A stretch of DNA of 64,000 nucleotides from Candidatus Coatesiibacteriota bacterium (GCA_030602715.1 JAUVZD010000005.1:62001-126000); one strand, 5' to 3'. Shown: positions 18,363-27,571, numbered from the stretch's first letter. Program-made: numbers and translations. The notes: generated by a model not told the origin, from the letters alone.

Positions 18363-19232
18363 CTATTTCCAGACGGAACCGTCCTCACCGCTCCAGATTA
18401 AGCGAAACTCACCCTTGTGGAATAGATACAGGTGGGCGTCGCCTGCCGGGTTCATCTTTGCCGATGGTGTGGCTTCGTCGGAGATGAACTGCTCAATAAG
18501 TATAGCATTATGATCGGACGTTAGATGGACCAGGCGGTAGCCCACCCGCAGATTTCCATGGTAGCTTTCGGTCAAGCCCTCTTCCGGCAGGAGAGCCTCC
18601 ACCCGACCCTCAGCCAGGGTCAGGACAGCGAGCTGGACCTTGCGGGTGGCTATGCCCTCCTCCTCGCTCACCACCCAGGAGACCAGGGCAAGAAGCTCGG
18701 GGATGTCGTCGCCGTCTATATCGGCGGTGGTCAGGTGGTAGGCTTGGGGACGGGTTTTGCCATAGACCCGAAAGTCCCAGTGTCCCTCGTTCTTCTCAAA
18801 GTTGCCGCCGGGGAAGACCGATTCATGAACCAGAGAAAGGCTGGTATTTTCTATCTCTTCCCTCTTGATGTCCAGGTATCCGCCGAAGACCCAACCCTCC
18901 GAGCCGTCCGCCAGGTGCAGTTTATACCAGTAGTCCCGGCGACCGCTTTCGGGGTCAAACCAGGGATAGGGGAAGCGGTCGTAGATGTATAAGGCGTCGC
19001 CCCAAGCCAGCTTGGCGATGCTCTCGTCGTCGGTTGTGGGTTCGGAGCGGATGTTGAGCTCCCTTGCGGCGACGGTGATGTGCATGGGGATTAGCTCTGG
19101 TGGAGGAACCGTCGCCGTCTCCAGGGGGATGTCCTCATCTTTTGGGGGGGTCTCCTGCTGGGGGGAGCAGGACAGGACGGCGCCTATTATTAGAGTTGTG
19201 ATGATTATTTTATTGAATGGTGCGGGTACCAT
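18363..19232 (-). CDS. SH3b-domain lipoprotein, paralogue of downstream gene
   Basis: A 289-residue lipoprotein with signal and lipobox (GAVLSC near residue 21). Residues about 50-115 form an SH3b domain: AARELNIRSEPTTDDESIA is the usual LNVRSGPS-like entry and EGWVFGGYLDI the usual exit. A C-terminal region ends in LYLFHKGEFRLIWSGEDG, closely matching LYLFEKGEFGEVWSGSVG in the neighbouring lipoprotein, which shows common ancestry. It starts 46 bases upstream of that gene. SH3b domains usually bind peptidoglycan or peptide; the role here is unknown. Confidence 0.77.
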   Translation of the reverse strand: MVPAPFNKIIITTLIIGAVLSCSPQQETPPKDEDIPLETATVPPPELIPMHITVAARELNIRSEPTTDDESIAKLAWGDALYIYDRFPYPWFDPESGRRDYWYKLHLADGSEGWVFGGYLDIKREEIENTSLSLVHESVFPGGNFEKNEGHWDFRVYGKTRPQAYHLTTADIDGDDIPELLALVSWVVSEEEGIATRKVQLAVLTLAEGRVEALLPEEGLTESYHGNLRVGYRLVHLTSDHNAILIEQFISDEATPSAKMNPAGDAHLYLFHKGEFRLIWSGEDGSVWK

Positions 19233-19325
19233 CGGGAAAATTTATGGAGGAAGATTACCTTGTTTCGGCAAGGGAGGATACTGTGGGTCTTTGATGATGG
19301 CTCTCTCTGGTGGGGCGTTTCTCGC

Positions 19326-21284
19326 TCATCCCGATTTGTACTCCAATACCAGCAGATAGACCAGGGTGGGGGGCTCCTGACACAGGAGGAAGATATGACC
19401 TTCGCCGTCCACCAGAACATCCCGGGGACGAATGGGACCACTGCTGGGGTCTATGGTGGAGAGGTCCAGCATGTCTATGTATTCCCCGTTGCCGTCAAAA
19501 AACTGGATTCGGCTGTGGTCGCCCATCTCCACGCTGACCAGAACGGTTCCCTCTTTATAGGTTACTTTATCAGCCGAACGGCAGAGTGCCATCAGGTCAC
19601 GGGTCAGCATTCCGCTGGGGTCGGCGTCTATTCCGGAGAGACCGGAGAAATCCCCCAGTTCGGTGCCGAAGCGTCCGATGCGGGCTGTTATCTTGTCGTT
19701 GCGGTCAAACTTGATAAGGCAGTTGTTTGCCGCATCCAGGATGATGTAGTTGCCCACTCCGTCAACGCAGATGTCGGTGGGGTCGGGGCGGAGGGGATAG
19801 TCGGGGTAGAGCTGAGGGATGTTTATCTCCGCCAGGAAGTTACCCTGGGGGTCAAAACGCTGGACTCGGCGGTTGATCCGTTCCACCACCAGCAGGTTGC
19901 CGTCCCGCTCAAAGGTAAGAGAGTAAGGCAGGTTGAAGGAACCCTTTCTCGGTGAGGGTAAGGGATTTTCCATCTCATCCAGGGTGTCGGAGATGCAAAG
20001 CAGGCAGTTTCCAACCTGGTCAAACTTCTTGACGCAGTGGTTGCCGGAATCGGTCACCCAGATGTTCCCCTCCCGGTCACAGGTGATGCTGGTGGGATGG
20101 TTCATTCTGCTTCCTCGCCCCTCCCCTTTGCCACCGATTCTGGTGATGAGCTCGCCGTTCATATTGAACGAGTATATCCTGCAAGCCACCGAATCAACCA
20201 GGTAGATAGTATGGGTTGTCTCTTCAAGGAAGATTCCGCTGGGGTTGATGGGTCGGCTCAATTTTTCGCATTTAACAAGCGGCATTATCTTGAAACGTCC
20301 TTGCAGGGGAAGAGCGGTTGCCACCGGTGTAGGGGGGGCTTCTTTGGTGGGCACAACCTCCTCCTGGCGGGGGACGGGCACCTCCACCAATTCGGTGGAA
20401 AAGGTGGATACTTTGTTTCGTCCTGCCTCCTTGGCTTGATAGAGTGCCTTATCGGCGTTTTTAATCAGGGAATTAATATCCCGACTGTCCTGGGGGTATA
20501 TAGCCGTACCTAAGGAAGCGGTCAGGGAGACGGTCTGACCTTCGCCGGTGTCTATGACCTCATTTTCTATCGCCTGGCGAATCCCCTCGGCCAGTTTTAT
20601 AGCGCTCTTAGAGTTAGTCTGGGGCAGGATAATGGCGATCTCTTCCCCGCCGTAGCGGGCGCAGACTCCCTGTTCCCCCACCGTATTCAAGACCACTTTG
20701 GCTAGCGCCTGCAAGACCAGATCCCCCACTGGATGACCGTAGGTGTCGTTGATATTTTTAAAGTGGTCTATATCCAGAATTACCAAGCCCACATTCCAGC
20801 CCTCTTTGGTGGCGTCAAGAATCTCCAGCTGAAGCTGATTGTCAAAGTAAGCACGGCTGAAAAGACCGGTCAATGAGTCCCGCTTGGTGGCTTCTTTATT
20901 GATAGCCTCCCCCAGAAGATCGCGGAACATAGACAGGAATTCGCTGTCCCGCCGGGGGAGGTTGTTTCCCTCCACTATGTATATATCAAGAGTGTGGGTG
21001 ACACGATTGTTGGTCAGGGTGATGGGAAGGGAGATGAGCGGAATAAGTTCACTCAGCTCCATCTGGCTGAGATGGGGGGATAGAAACTTCAGCTCTTTTT
21101 CCCCTCTGAATCCCACCTCGCTTAGCCCTACGCCCCGGCAGTTAGTATGTTGTTCAATGCTCTCTAGCACTTTATTGACCACATTGTTCATATCAAAGTC
21201 AAAATTTATCATGTTGAGAATTTCGTTGATGATAACCGAAGTGCGGGTCCAGGAGGCTAGATTATCCTGGGAATCATATAACAT
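19326..21284 (-). CDS. GGDEF diguanylate cyclase fused to an NHL propeller
   Basis: A 652-residue protein in three parts. Residues 1-130 resemble a degenerate GAF-like sensor. Residues about 135-300 form a GGDEF domain with RDSLTGLFSRAYF, VILDIDHFKNINDTYGH and the active-site motif GGEEI (a functional variant), so it should make cyclic di-GMP from two GTP. The product-inhibition RxxD site five residues before GGEEI is absent. After a Pro-rich linker, residues about 340-650 hold NHL repeats such as DREGNIWVTDSGNHCVKKFD. No transmembrane segment is seen, so the propeller would be cytoplasmic. It has its own sigma-70 promoter. GGDEF with a C-terminal NHL propeller is an unusual architecture. Confidence 0.88.
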   Translation of the reverse strand: MLYDSQDNLASWTRTSVIINEILNMINFDFDMNNVVNKVLESIEQHTNCRGVGLSEVGFRGEKELKFLSPHLSQMELSELIPLISLPITLTNNRVTHTLDIYIVEGNNLPRRDSEFLSMFRDLLGEAINKEATKRDSLTGLFSRAYFDNQLQLEILDATKEGWNVGLVILDIDHFKNINDTYGHPVGDLVLQALAKVVLNTVGEQGVCARYGGEEIAIILPQTNSKSAIKLAEGIRQAIENEVIDTGEGQTVSLTASLGTAIYPQDSRDINSLIKNADKALYQAKEAGRNKVSTFSTELVEVPVPRQEEVVPTKEAPPTPVATALPLQGRFKIMPLVKCEKLSRPINPSGIFLEETTHTIYLVDSVACRIYSFNMNGELITRIGGKGEGRGSRMNHPTSITCDREGNIWVTDSGNHCVKKFDQVGNCLLCISDTLDEMENPLPSPRKGSFNLPYSLTFERDGNLLVVERINRRVQRFDPQGNFLAEINIPQLYPDYPLRPDPTDICVDGVGNYIILDAANNCLIKFDRNDKITARIGRFGTELGDFSGLSGIDADPSGMLTRDLMALCRSADKVTYKEGTVLVSVEMGDHSRIQFFDGNGEYIDMLDLSTIDPSSGPIRPRDVLVDGEGHIFLLCQEPPTLVYLLVLEYKSG

Positions 21285-21342
21285 GGTCTCATTTTCTCCA
21301 GTAGGAGGAAGTCTGAACTGATTTGGCGGCTGTTTACATATA

Positions 21343-21371
21343 ATTTTACACTAGCTAGACCGTTTAGTCAA
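21343..21371 (-). promoter_or_regulatory. Promoter of the GGDEF-NHL gene
   Basis: TTGACT (21371-21366) and TAAAAT (21348-21343) on the minus strand have a 17-base spacer, about 60 bases before the start, in the divergent gap with def. Confidence 0.75.
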
Positions 21372-21445
21372 TTGTATTCCAAAATAGCTTGAAAAAAATA
21401 CTCAGGGGTGATAATATTAAAAATCGGACTGAGGGGGTTATCAAT

Positions 21446-21976
21446 TTGGCACGGTTGAAGATTCATACCTTGGGTTCTAAGGTTCTTCAGCAAAAAGCCG
21501 AGCAAGTAACCGAGTTTGACGGTGAGCTTTCCGAGTTAGCCGGGAAAATGATGCAGATAATGGTGCAGGGAAACGGAGTGGGGCTTGCCGCCCCTCAGGT
21601 GGGTAAAAGCATTCGCCTCATCGTGGTCGCCTTCCTTGTTGAAGGCGCCCTGATAGAAGGGGAGGAGAGATTCTCCTGTATAGTTAACCCCCGGCTCACC
21701 CTTGGTGGTGAGACCAGGGTGAGGGAGGAGGGATGTCTTTGCCTGCCGGGAATTGAGGGTGAGGTGGAGCGTTACTCCCTGTGTGAGCTTTATGGACAGA
21801 ATCTAACCGGTGAGGAGATACAGGTCTCCTTCTCCGACCTCCCGGCGAGGATATTACAGCATGAGGTGGACCACCTGGATGGAATACTGTTCATAGATCG
21901 GATTTCGCTCACCTCACGAGCCCTGCTGTCCAAGAAACTGCGTCAGCTTCGCAGAAAGCGGAGTGAGGAAGATTGA
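21446..21976 (+). CDS. def: Peptide deformylase
   Basis: A 176-residue metalloenzyme that removes the formyl group from nascent N-formylmethionine. All three motifs are present: GVGLAAPQVG, EGCLCLPG (the cysteine of EGC is a metal ligand; the next residue is C rather than the usual S) and QHEVDHLDG with the metal-binding HExxH. A longer frame from a TTG at 21389 exists, but the TTG at 21446 has a GAGGGGG ribosome-binding site eight bases upstream and yields the normal family length. It opens a long co-directional run and overlaps fmt by four bases, pairing removal and addition of the formyl group. Confidence 0.95.
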   Translation: MARLKIHTLGSKVLQQKAEQVTEFDGELSELAGKMMQIMVQGNGVGLAAPQVGKSIRLIVVAFLVEGALIEGEERFSCIVNPRLTLGGETRVREEGCLCLPGIEGEVERYSLCELYGQNLTGEEIQVSFSDLPARILQHEVDHLDGILFIDRISLTSRALLSKKLRQLRRKRSEED

Positions 21977-22911
21977 TTCGGGTGGTTTTCATGGGTTCCG
22001 CCTCCTTCGCCTGCCCCTCGCTTGAGGTTCTGCAGCAGGAGGAGGCGTTTGAGCTGGTTGCGGTGGTGACCCAGCCGGACAGACCTGCCGGGCGGGGCAG
22101 GAAACTCCGTCCGACGCCGATAAATGAGCTCTTCGGAAAACTTGGTCGGGAGGTCATCCAGCCGGATTCGGTAAACGACGAGAGTTTCCTGAGCGAACTC
22201 AGAGCCCTATCCCCGGAGGTCATAGCGGTGGTCGCCTTCGGGCAGAAGCTGGGAGATGCACTTTTAAGGTTACCTCGCTTGGGATGTGTTAACCTGCACG
22301 GCTCGCTTCTTCCAGCCCTCAGGGGAGCTGCTCCCATCCAGTGGGCTTTGATAAACGGTTTAAGCGAGACCGGTATAACTACAATAATGATGGCAGAGAA
22401 GATAGATGCAGGCAATATCCTTTTACAAAGAGCAACCCCCATTGGAGATGACGACGACTGTGGTCGTCTCCACGACCGCCTGGCGGAGATGGGCGCCGGG
22501 CTTCTGGTGGAGACGCTTCTGGGACTTGCCGACGGTAGGATTACCCCACAGCCTCAGGACCCTTCTCTGGTCACCAGAGCGCCGAAGATAGATCCTGCCG
22601 ACAGGGAGGTTAATTGGCGGGAGGAAGCCAGGGCGGTATTTAACCGCATACGGGCTTTCTGCCCTCTTCCCGGGGCACGGAGCGGGCTGGACGGCAGGAT
22701 GGTCAAGTTGTTGGGAGTCAGGTTGGGTGAATCCTCTGGGGAGATGGTGGAAGCGGGGACGATACTTACCATTGATGAGGAGGGGGCGGTGATAGCCTGT
22801 GGTCAGGGTAGTGTGATAGTGAGCAGAATGCAGATGGAGGGCGGAAGACCCAGCTCCCCAAAGGCTCTCCTGGCGGGACGGCGTATCAAAGAAGGGTGTG
22901 TGTTAGACTGA
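21973..22911 (+). CDS. fmt: Methionyl-tRNA formyltransferase
   Basis: A 312-residue enzyme that formylates Met-tRNA(fMet) from 10-formyltetrahydrofolate. The N-terminal formyltransferase fold starts IRVVFMGSASFACPSL. The catalytic region reads CVNLHGSLLPALRGAAPIQ, with the conserved N, H and downstream D (MAEKIDAGNILLQ). The C-terminal domain binds tRNA. The start is a TTG inside the overlap TTGA with the def stop, with GAGGAAGA just upstream, which indicates translational coupling. Confidence 0.95.
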   Translation: MIRVVFMGSASFACPSLEVLQQEEAFELVAVVTQPDRPAGRGRKLRPTPINELFGKLGREVIQPDSVNDESFLSELRALSPEVIAVVAFGQKLGDALLRLPRLGCVNLHGSLLPALRGAAPIQWALINGLSETGITTIMMAEKIDAGNILLQRATPIGDDDDCGRLHDRLAEMGAGLLVETLLGLADGRITPQPQDPSLVTRAPKIDPADREVNWREEARAVFNRIRAFCPLPGARSGLDGRMVKLLGVRLGESSGEMVEAGTILTIDEEGAVIACGQGSVIVSRMQMEGGRPSSPKALLAGRRIKEGCVLD

Positions 22912-22921
22912 TAGGATAGAG

Positions 22922-23725
22922 ATGGTAACCAAAACCCAGAATAATATTTGGAAGGTGCCCAAGCAGGATGTAGGTGCCTTTCTATATCTCTCCCTGCTCT
23001 CGGCGTTGCTGATAAGCCTTCTGGGATTATGCATCGCTTATGGGGTGAGCGCCTGGACCGAATCCTGGGGTAGTTGGCGTTGGCTGATATTGGCTCCGTT
23101 GATAACATTCGCTCAGGTGCCGATTCTTTTTTTGGGTTGGTTCTCTCTGGTTCTTATTGGGGTAGTTGATACCAAACGGGGTTTTGAGGTCTTCGTCATC
23201 GGCTTCTTCTATCCCCTTATCCACGTAATCCGTCCCCTGTTTCGGGTGGATAGTGTGCGATTGTTGGAATCTTTCATCGCTGTCAATAACCTGTTGGTAG
23301 ACCGCCGGATAAAACCCATCACCCCGAACCGTCTTCTGGTGCTCCTTCCCCACTGCCTTCAGGATCGCTCCTGCCCTCACCGTATAACCTTCAACATAGA
23401 CAACTGCACCGGATGCGGTCGCTGTGAGATAGCCGAGCTCAGAGTGGTCGCTGAAAAGCTTGGATTCCAGCTCTTTGTGGTGCCCGGGGGTTCCCTGGCA
23501 CGCAGGTTGGTCGCCGAACACCTGCCGGATGCTATTGTTGCGGTAGCCTGCGAGCGGGATTTAGCCAGCGGAATTATTGACAGCTTTCCCATACCGGTGT
23601 ATGCCATAATAAATTTTCGTCCCCAGGGCTACTGCCTGGAGACCTGCGTGGATATCGGACTCATTCGCCGAACCATAGAGGTGCTGATGGGCGGACGATT
23701 TCGCGGTTTGGAGAAGGGGGTTTAG
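22922..23725 (+). CDS. DUF116 family membrane protein
   Basis: A 267-residue protein of the DUF116 family, whose biochemical role is not known to me. Two hydrophobic segments lie at about residues 18-45 and 60-95. The conserved C-terminal part has PHCLQDRSCPHRI, then CTGCGRCEIAEL, an arrangement of cysteines that could hold an iron-sulfur cluster or zinc. GYCLETCVDIGLIRR follows. The gene starts 10 bases after fmt and ends three bases before folP, so it is surely part of the same transcript. DUF116 genes next to def and fmt occur in several bacterial groups, as far as I recall. Confidence 0.85.
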   Translation: MVTKTQNNIWKVPKQDVGAFLYLSLLSALLISLLGLCIAYGVSAWTESWGSWRWLILAPLITFAQVPILFLGWFSLVLIGVVDTKRGFEVFVIGFFYPLIHVIRPLFRVDSVRLLESFIAVNNLLVDRRIKPITPNRLLVLLPHCLQDRSCPHRITFNIDNCTGCGRCEIAELRVVAEKLGFQLFVVPGGSLARRLVAEHLPDAIVAVACERDLASGIIDSFPIPVYAIINFRPQGYCLETCVDIGLIRRTIEVLMGGRFRGLEKGV

Positions 23726-23728
23726 AAG

Positions 23729-24985
23729 GTGCCTGGGGGGGATAAGAGGATAACCAAAATAGAGAGTATCCATCTGGGGAGGACCGACCAACTGGCTGAA
23801 CTGATGCGACGCCTGGGGGTGGATGAGGGGGGAGTGGAGAAGATGGTGCCCAAGGGCTTTACGCGGGTCTTTTTACTGCGGGACATCTCCGCAGGGGCGG
23901 CAAACATAGTCAAACAGGAAGCTCTGGCGGTTGGTGCAGAGTGTGCCACACCCCGGCAGGTAGTTACCGGCAAGCCGGAGTGCTGTGATGCGTTGCTGAT
24001 GGGTGACCTCTCCAAGTTGAACCTGCTTGGAAAGAAGCTTGACGGTCAACCCTTCGGGCTCTCTGCGCTGGGAGATGAGATTGTGAGGGTGGTGGAAAAT
24101 TATCTGCAAGGGGAGGGCTTTATCTGGCGGATAAAGGAGCGGGTGCTGGATTTCTCCGAGGGACCGAAGATAATGGGGGTGATCAACCTTACCCCGGATT
24201 CGTTCTCCGATGGGGGGAAATATGCCACGATTGATGATGCGGTCAAGCGTGCCCAGGAGATGGTGGCAGAGGGAGCGGAGATTATAGATGTGGGAGGGAC
24301 CTCCACCCGGCCGGGCTCTTCCGCCCCAAACGAGGAGGAGGAGTGGGCTCGTCTCTTGGGCTTCTTTGAGTGTACCGATGATATTTCCGCACCCCTCTCG
24401 GTGGATACCTACCGCAGTGGAATTGCTGAGAGGGCTGTAGGGTGTGGGGCGGAGGTGGTAAACGATATCACCGCCTTGAGAGCTGACCCTCGGATGGCTC
24501 CATTTTGCGCTGAGGCTGGCGTGGGGGTGGTGCTTATGCACATGCAGGGTGAGCCGACAGATATGCAAAAAAACCCCCAATATGAGAATGTCATAGGTGA
24601 AATATTGGCCTTCCTGAAGGAGCGTTTAGCGGAACTAACGGAGTCGGGCATTGAGGAGGAGCGGATGGCGGTGGATGTGGGCATCGGTTTCGGAAAGACC
24701 TTAGAGCACAACCTGGCTTTGCTGGGTGGGCTTTCCGCTTTCTGTGAGCTTGGACGTCCTATGGTGGTGGGAGCCAGCCGTAAATCCTTCATAGGGAAGC
24801 TTCTTGATTTGGAGATGGGGGATAGGGTGCTCCCCTCGGTGGTGGCGGCGGTGATCTCTGCAGAGAGGGGTGCCGCCATCCTGCGAGTGCATGATGTAGC
24901 CGAGACCGCCATTGCCTTCAAGTTATTGACCGCCTGCCGGCAGGCTTATGCTCGGGAGGCGCTGGGGGGTGGCGGTCGTGTTTGA
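23729..24985 (+). CDS. folP: Dihydropteroate synthase with N-terminal extension
   Basis: A 418-residue folate enzyme joining 4-aminobenzoate to dihydropterin pyrophosphate. The core begins near residue 150 with IMGVINLTPDSFSDGG and EIIDVGGTSTRPG, both diagnostic loops. SVDTYRSG, VLMHMQG, GIGFGKTLEHN and GASRKSFIG follow. Most family members are about 280 residues, so residues 1-140 form an extra domain, with LRDISAGAANIVKQEAL, similar to extensions seen in some thermophile and anaerobe enzymes. The start is a GTG at 23729. It overlaps cdaA. It supplies tetrahydrofolate, the source of the formyl group used by fmt upstream. Confidence 0.93.
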   Translation: MPGGDKRITKIESIHLGRTDQLAELMRRLGVDEGGVEKMVPKGFTRVFLLRDISAGAANIVKQEALAVGAECATPRQVVTGKPECCDALLMGDLSKLNLLGKKLDGQPFGLSALGDEIVRVVENYLQGEGFIWRIKERVLDFSEGPKIMGVINLTPDSFSDGGKYATIDDAVKRAQEMVAEGAEIIDVGGTSTRPGSSAPNEEEEWARLLGFFECTDDISAPLSVDTYRSGIAERAVGCGAEVVNDITALRADPRMAPFCAEAGVGVVLMHMQGEPTDMQKNPQYENVIGEILAFLKERLAELTESGIEEERMAVDVGIGFGKTLEHNLALLGGLSAFCELGRPMVVGASRKSFIGKLLDLEMGDRVLPSVVAAVISAERGAAILRVHDVAETAIAFKLLTACRQAYAREALGGGGRV

Positions 24986-25736
24986 GCTTCACTTCTCAGT
25001 TGTGGATGCCATTGATATTTTGCTCATCGCCTTCGTCCTCTACAGCCTGTTTATGCTCATCCGGGGCACCCAAGCCCTGCAGATATTCATCGGGCTTCTG
25101 GTGGTGTTGATATTCTCCGCTGTGGCTCGCTTCTACAACCTACCGGGTGTCTCCTGGCTAGTGCGCTCCTTTGAGATGGTTTGGGTCATAGTCTTCTGCA
25201 TAATTTTCCAGCAGGAACTGCGCCAGGCGCTTGCCGGCATAGGACGCAGTCGGCTGTTTCGGGTCTTTCTGGGGGCTTCTTCGGAAGTGGTAGATGAGGT
25301 GGTGCAGGCAGTTGATGTCCTGGCTAAGCGAGGCGTGGGAGCCTTAGTCGTCTTTGAGCGGGATATCGGTCTGGGCGAATATATTGAGAAGGGGGTCAAG
25401 ATCTGGTCAAATGTCTATTCCGAGCTTTTGGTCTCCATCCTTCAGCCGGAAGGTCCTCTGCACGATGGGGCGGTGATTATCAGAGGAGACAAAATTGCCG
25501 CTTGTTCGGTGATGCTGCCCATCTCCGTTGACCCTCACATCACCCGCTTTATGGGCGCACGGCACCGAGCGGCTATTGGCACCAGCGAGGTCAGCGATGC
25601 GGTGGTGGTGGTCATCTCCGAGGAGACTCGCAAGGTCTCGCTCGCCGAGGGAGGCAAGCTCTCGGTGATAAACGACATGAAGGACCTCAAACGGGAGCTG
25701 ATCCGCCTGCTCTCTCGCAAGGAGAGGCGCAGATGA
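24969..25736 (+). CDS. cdaA: Diadenylate cyclase CdaA
   Basis: A 255-residue membrane enzyme that makes cyclic di-AMP from two ATP. Three transmembrane helices fill residues about 8-80. The DAC (DisA_N) domain follows with the catalytic motifs LHDGAVII and RHRAAIG. I chose the GTG at 24969, which has GGGAGG eight bases upstream; an ATG at 24948 adds seven residues but has a weak ribosome-binding site. The gene overlaps folP and its regulator gene cdaR. c-di-AMP usually controls potassium and osmolyte transport and cell-wall balance. Confidence 0.93.
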   Translation: MAVVFELHFSVVDAIDILLIAFVLYSLFMLIRGTQALQIFIGLLVVLIFSAVARFYNLPGVSWLVRSFEMVWVIVFCIIFQQELRQALAGIGRSRLFRVFLGASSEVVDEVVQAVDVLAKRGVGALVVFERDIGLGEYIEKGVKIWSNVYSELLVSILQPEGPLHDGAVIIRGDKIAACSVMLPISVDPHITRFMGARHRAAIGTSEVSDAVVVVISEETRKVSLAEGGKLSVINDMKDLKRELIRLLSRKERRR

Positions 25737-26692
25737 ATCTCATCGCCAGATTCCTGAAGTGGCTGGTGGCTAATCCGGGGACCAAGATAGCCTCCCTGGT
25801 TCTGGCGGTCATCATGTGGTTTTTCGCCCAGAGCGAGCAAGTTCACCAGAAGGTGTTCTATGTGCCGGTGGAGATCGCGAACATTCCCTCCCAGCTTTCC
25901 CTCTTCTCGGATGTGGACAGCCGGGTGGAGGTGCGTGTGGAGGGATTGGGTAAATATCTGATGATGCTGGGAAACGATGACTTTACCGCAAGGGTGGACG
26001 CCTCCGGCGTGGAGGACGGGCGCCATACAATGAATGTCAGCCCGCAGGAGGTAGTGGTGCACTCTGATAAGCAGGTTAAGGTTCTGGTGGTCCAGGACGG
26101 CTCGGAGGTAACCTTCCGCCTGGAGGAGCGGGCTAAGCGGAAGGTGCGCATCAGGGCGGAGGTAATTGGCCTTCCGGCTAAGGGTTATGTCATCTACGGA
26201 AAGCCCCTGGTTTATCCGGACAACGCCACCATCTATGGCCGTGAGGAGGTCTTGACGGCGATAGAGGAGGTGTGCACCGAGACGGTGGACTGTAGCGGAG
26301 CTGTCGGCGATGTTACCGTTCAGGTGGGGCTGGTAGTCCCGCTTGATGACCTGCGTATCTTGAGCCCCGAGGAGGTGACCGTTACCGTCTTCATCCAACC
26401 GGTGGACCGTCAGGAGTTCACCTCCTCTCAGATAATGATTCGCGGTTTCCCCCAGGGCGGGGGGACGGTTCTGGTTGACCAGGTGAGTCCTCAGCTTATC
26501 TTGGATGGAGCGAAAGAGGAGCTGGATAAGCTGACCGAGGATGATTTCGTGGTCTGGGTGGATGTATCCAAGTTAAGCGTTGGGGTGCATATTCTTCCCC
26601 TGCATGTTAACCTGCCCGGGGGAATAAAGTTGGTGGAGATGACCCCGGCGGAGGTTGCGGTGCAAGTGGTGGCAAAGGAGGAGATGAAATGA
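25733..26692 (+). CDS. cdaR: YbbR-domain protein, CdaA regulator CdaR
   Basis: A 319-residue protein with one N-terminal transmembrane helix (residues about 12-32) and YbbR-like extracytoplasmic repeats, for example VYVPVEIANIPSQLSL-like segments and RIRAEVIGLPAKGYV. In other bacteria CdaR binds CdaA across the membrane and tunes its cyclase activity. The ATG overlaps the cdaA stop by four bases, so the two are translationally coupled. Glu/Val-rich beta structure fills most of the chain. The regulatory link is taken from the family. Confidence 0.88.
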   Translation: MNLIARFLKWLVANPGTKIASLVLAVIMWFFAQSEQVHQKVFYVPVEIANIPSQLSLFSDVDSRVEVRVEGLGKYLMMLGNDDFTARVDASGVEDGRHTMNVSPQEVVVHSDKQVKVLVVQDGSEVTFRLEERAKRKVRIRAEVIGLPAKGYVIYGKPLVYPDNATIYGREEVLTAIEEVCTETVDCSGAVGDVTVQVGLVVPLDDLRILSPEEVTVTVFIQPVDRQEFTSSQIMIRGFPQGGGTVLVDQVSPQLILDGAKEELDKLTEDDFVVWVDVSKLSVGVHILPLHVNLPGGIKLVEMTPAEVAVQVVAKEEMK

Positions 26693-27519
26693 GAGCAAGT
26701 AGGATTCTTTTAACAATAGCAGTCCTGCTCTGCCTGGCGGGGAGTGCACACAGCGGAGCGGATATGGACAAAGCCCGCATGTTCTTTGAGAGCCACCAGT
26801 TTGACCTGGCAATAGAGGAACTCACCGGAGTAATCGCCGAGCGGGAGAACCTGGAGGATATTCCGGAAGCATACTACCTGCGGGGTTTGTGTTATCAGGT
26901 GTTGAACAAGATGGAATGGGCTTTGATGGATTTTATGGAGGCTCTGGACTACGACCCCCACTATATAGCCGCCTACATCGCCCTGGGGCAGGCATTTCTG
27001 GAGTTGGACGATATTGAGGGGGCAAAAGATAGCTTCCTCGGCGCTTTAGGTGAGGGCTCCGATAGCCCCGTAGTCGCCAGTTCCCTGGGTTATATCTATA
27101 TGGTGGAGGGGGACTTTGATTCCGCACGCAGATACCTTGAGGATGTGGTGACCAGCGGTCAGGCTACCTCCCATGCCTATGCCAACCTTGGTTATCTGGA
27201 TTACTTAGAGGGTAATATGGAGCGGGCGGAGTTCAACCTGAAGCGGGCGGTGGAGCTGGACAGTGAGGACCTGAAGGGTCGCTTCACCCTGGGATTGGTC
27301 TATGTGGCGCAGAATAAATATATGGAAGCCGCAGACCAACTGCAGGTGGTGGTAAATCGGGACAGCGCCGACTGGGAGGCAAGGCTTCTTTTAGCTAGAT
27401 GTTATATCCAGTTGGGGTTGAATCAAGCCGCCGAACGTCAGTTGAGCGAGGTCTTGACCATTCAACCGGACAACGCCACCGCCTTGAAGTGGCTTGAGGA
27501 GTTGGATGTAGAAGAATAA
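26689..27519 (+). CDS. Exported TPR-repeat protein
   Basis: A 276-residue protein with a signal peptide (about residues 1-21, ending HSG) and about seven tetratricopeptide repeats, such as AYIALGQAFLELDDIEGAKDSFLGAL and AYANLGYLDYLEGNMERAEF, each shorter than 30 residues apart. TPR arrays mediate protein binding. The ATG overlaps the cdaR stop by four bases. It is probably periplasmic or membrane attached; the partner is unknown. Confidence 0.85.
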   Translation: MRASRILLTIAVLLCLAGSAHSGADMDKARMFFESHQFDLAIEELTGVIAERENLEDIPEAYYLRGLCYQVLNKMEWALMDFMEALDYDPHYIAAYIALGQAFLELDDIEGAKDSFLGALGEGSDSPVVASSLGYIYMVEGDFDSARRYLEDVVTSGQATSHAYANLGYLDYLEGNMERAEFNLKRAVELDSEDLKGRFTLGLVYVAQNKYMEAADQLQVVVNRDSADWEARLLLARCYIQLGLNQAAERQLSEVLTIQPDNATALKWLEELDVEE

Positions 27520-27571
27520 CGGGTTTACCAGAGGGAGACTGTATAGCTAATAATCTGGGGGATAGTTAGTT

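Noticed and set aside
25535-26398. Minus-strand open frame of 287 codons
   Set aside because: It is antisense to cdaA and cdaR, which are well supported, and it has no recognisable content.
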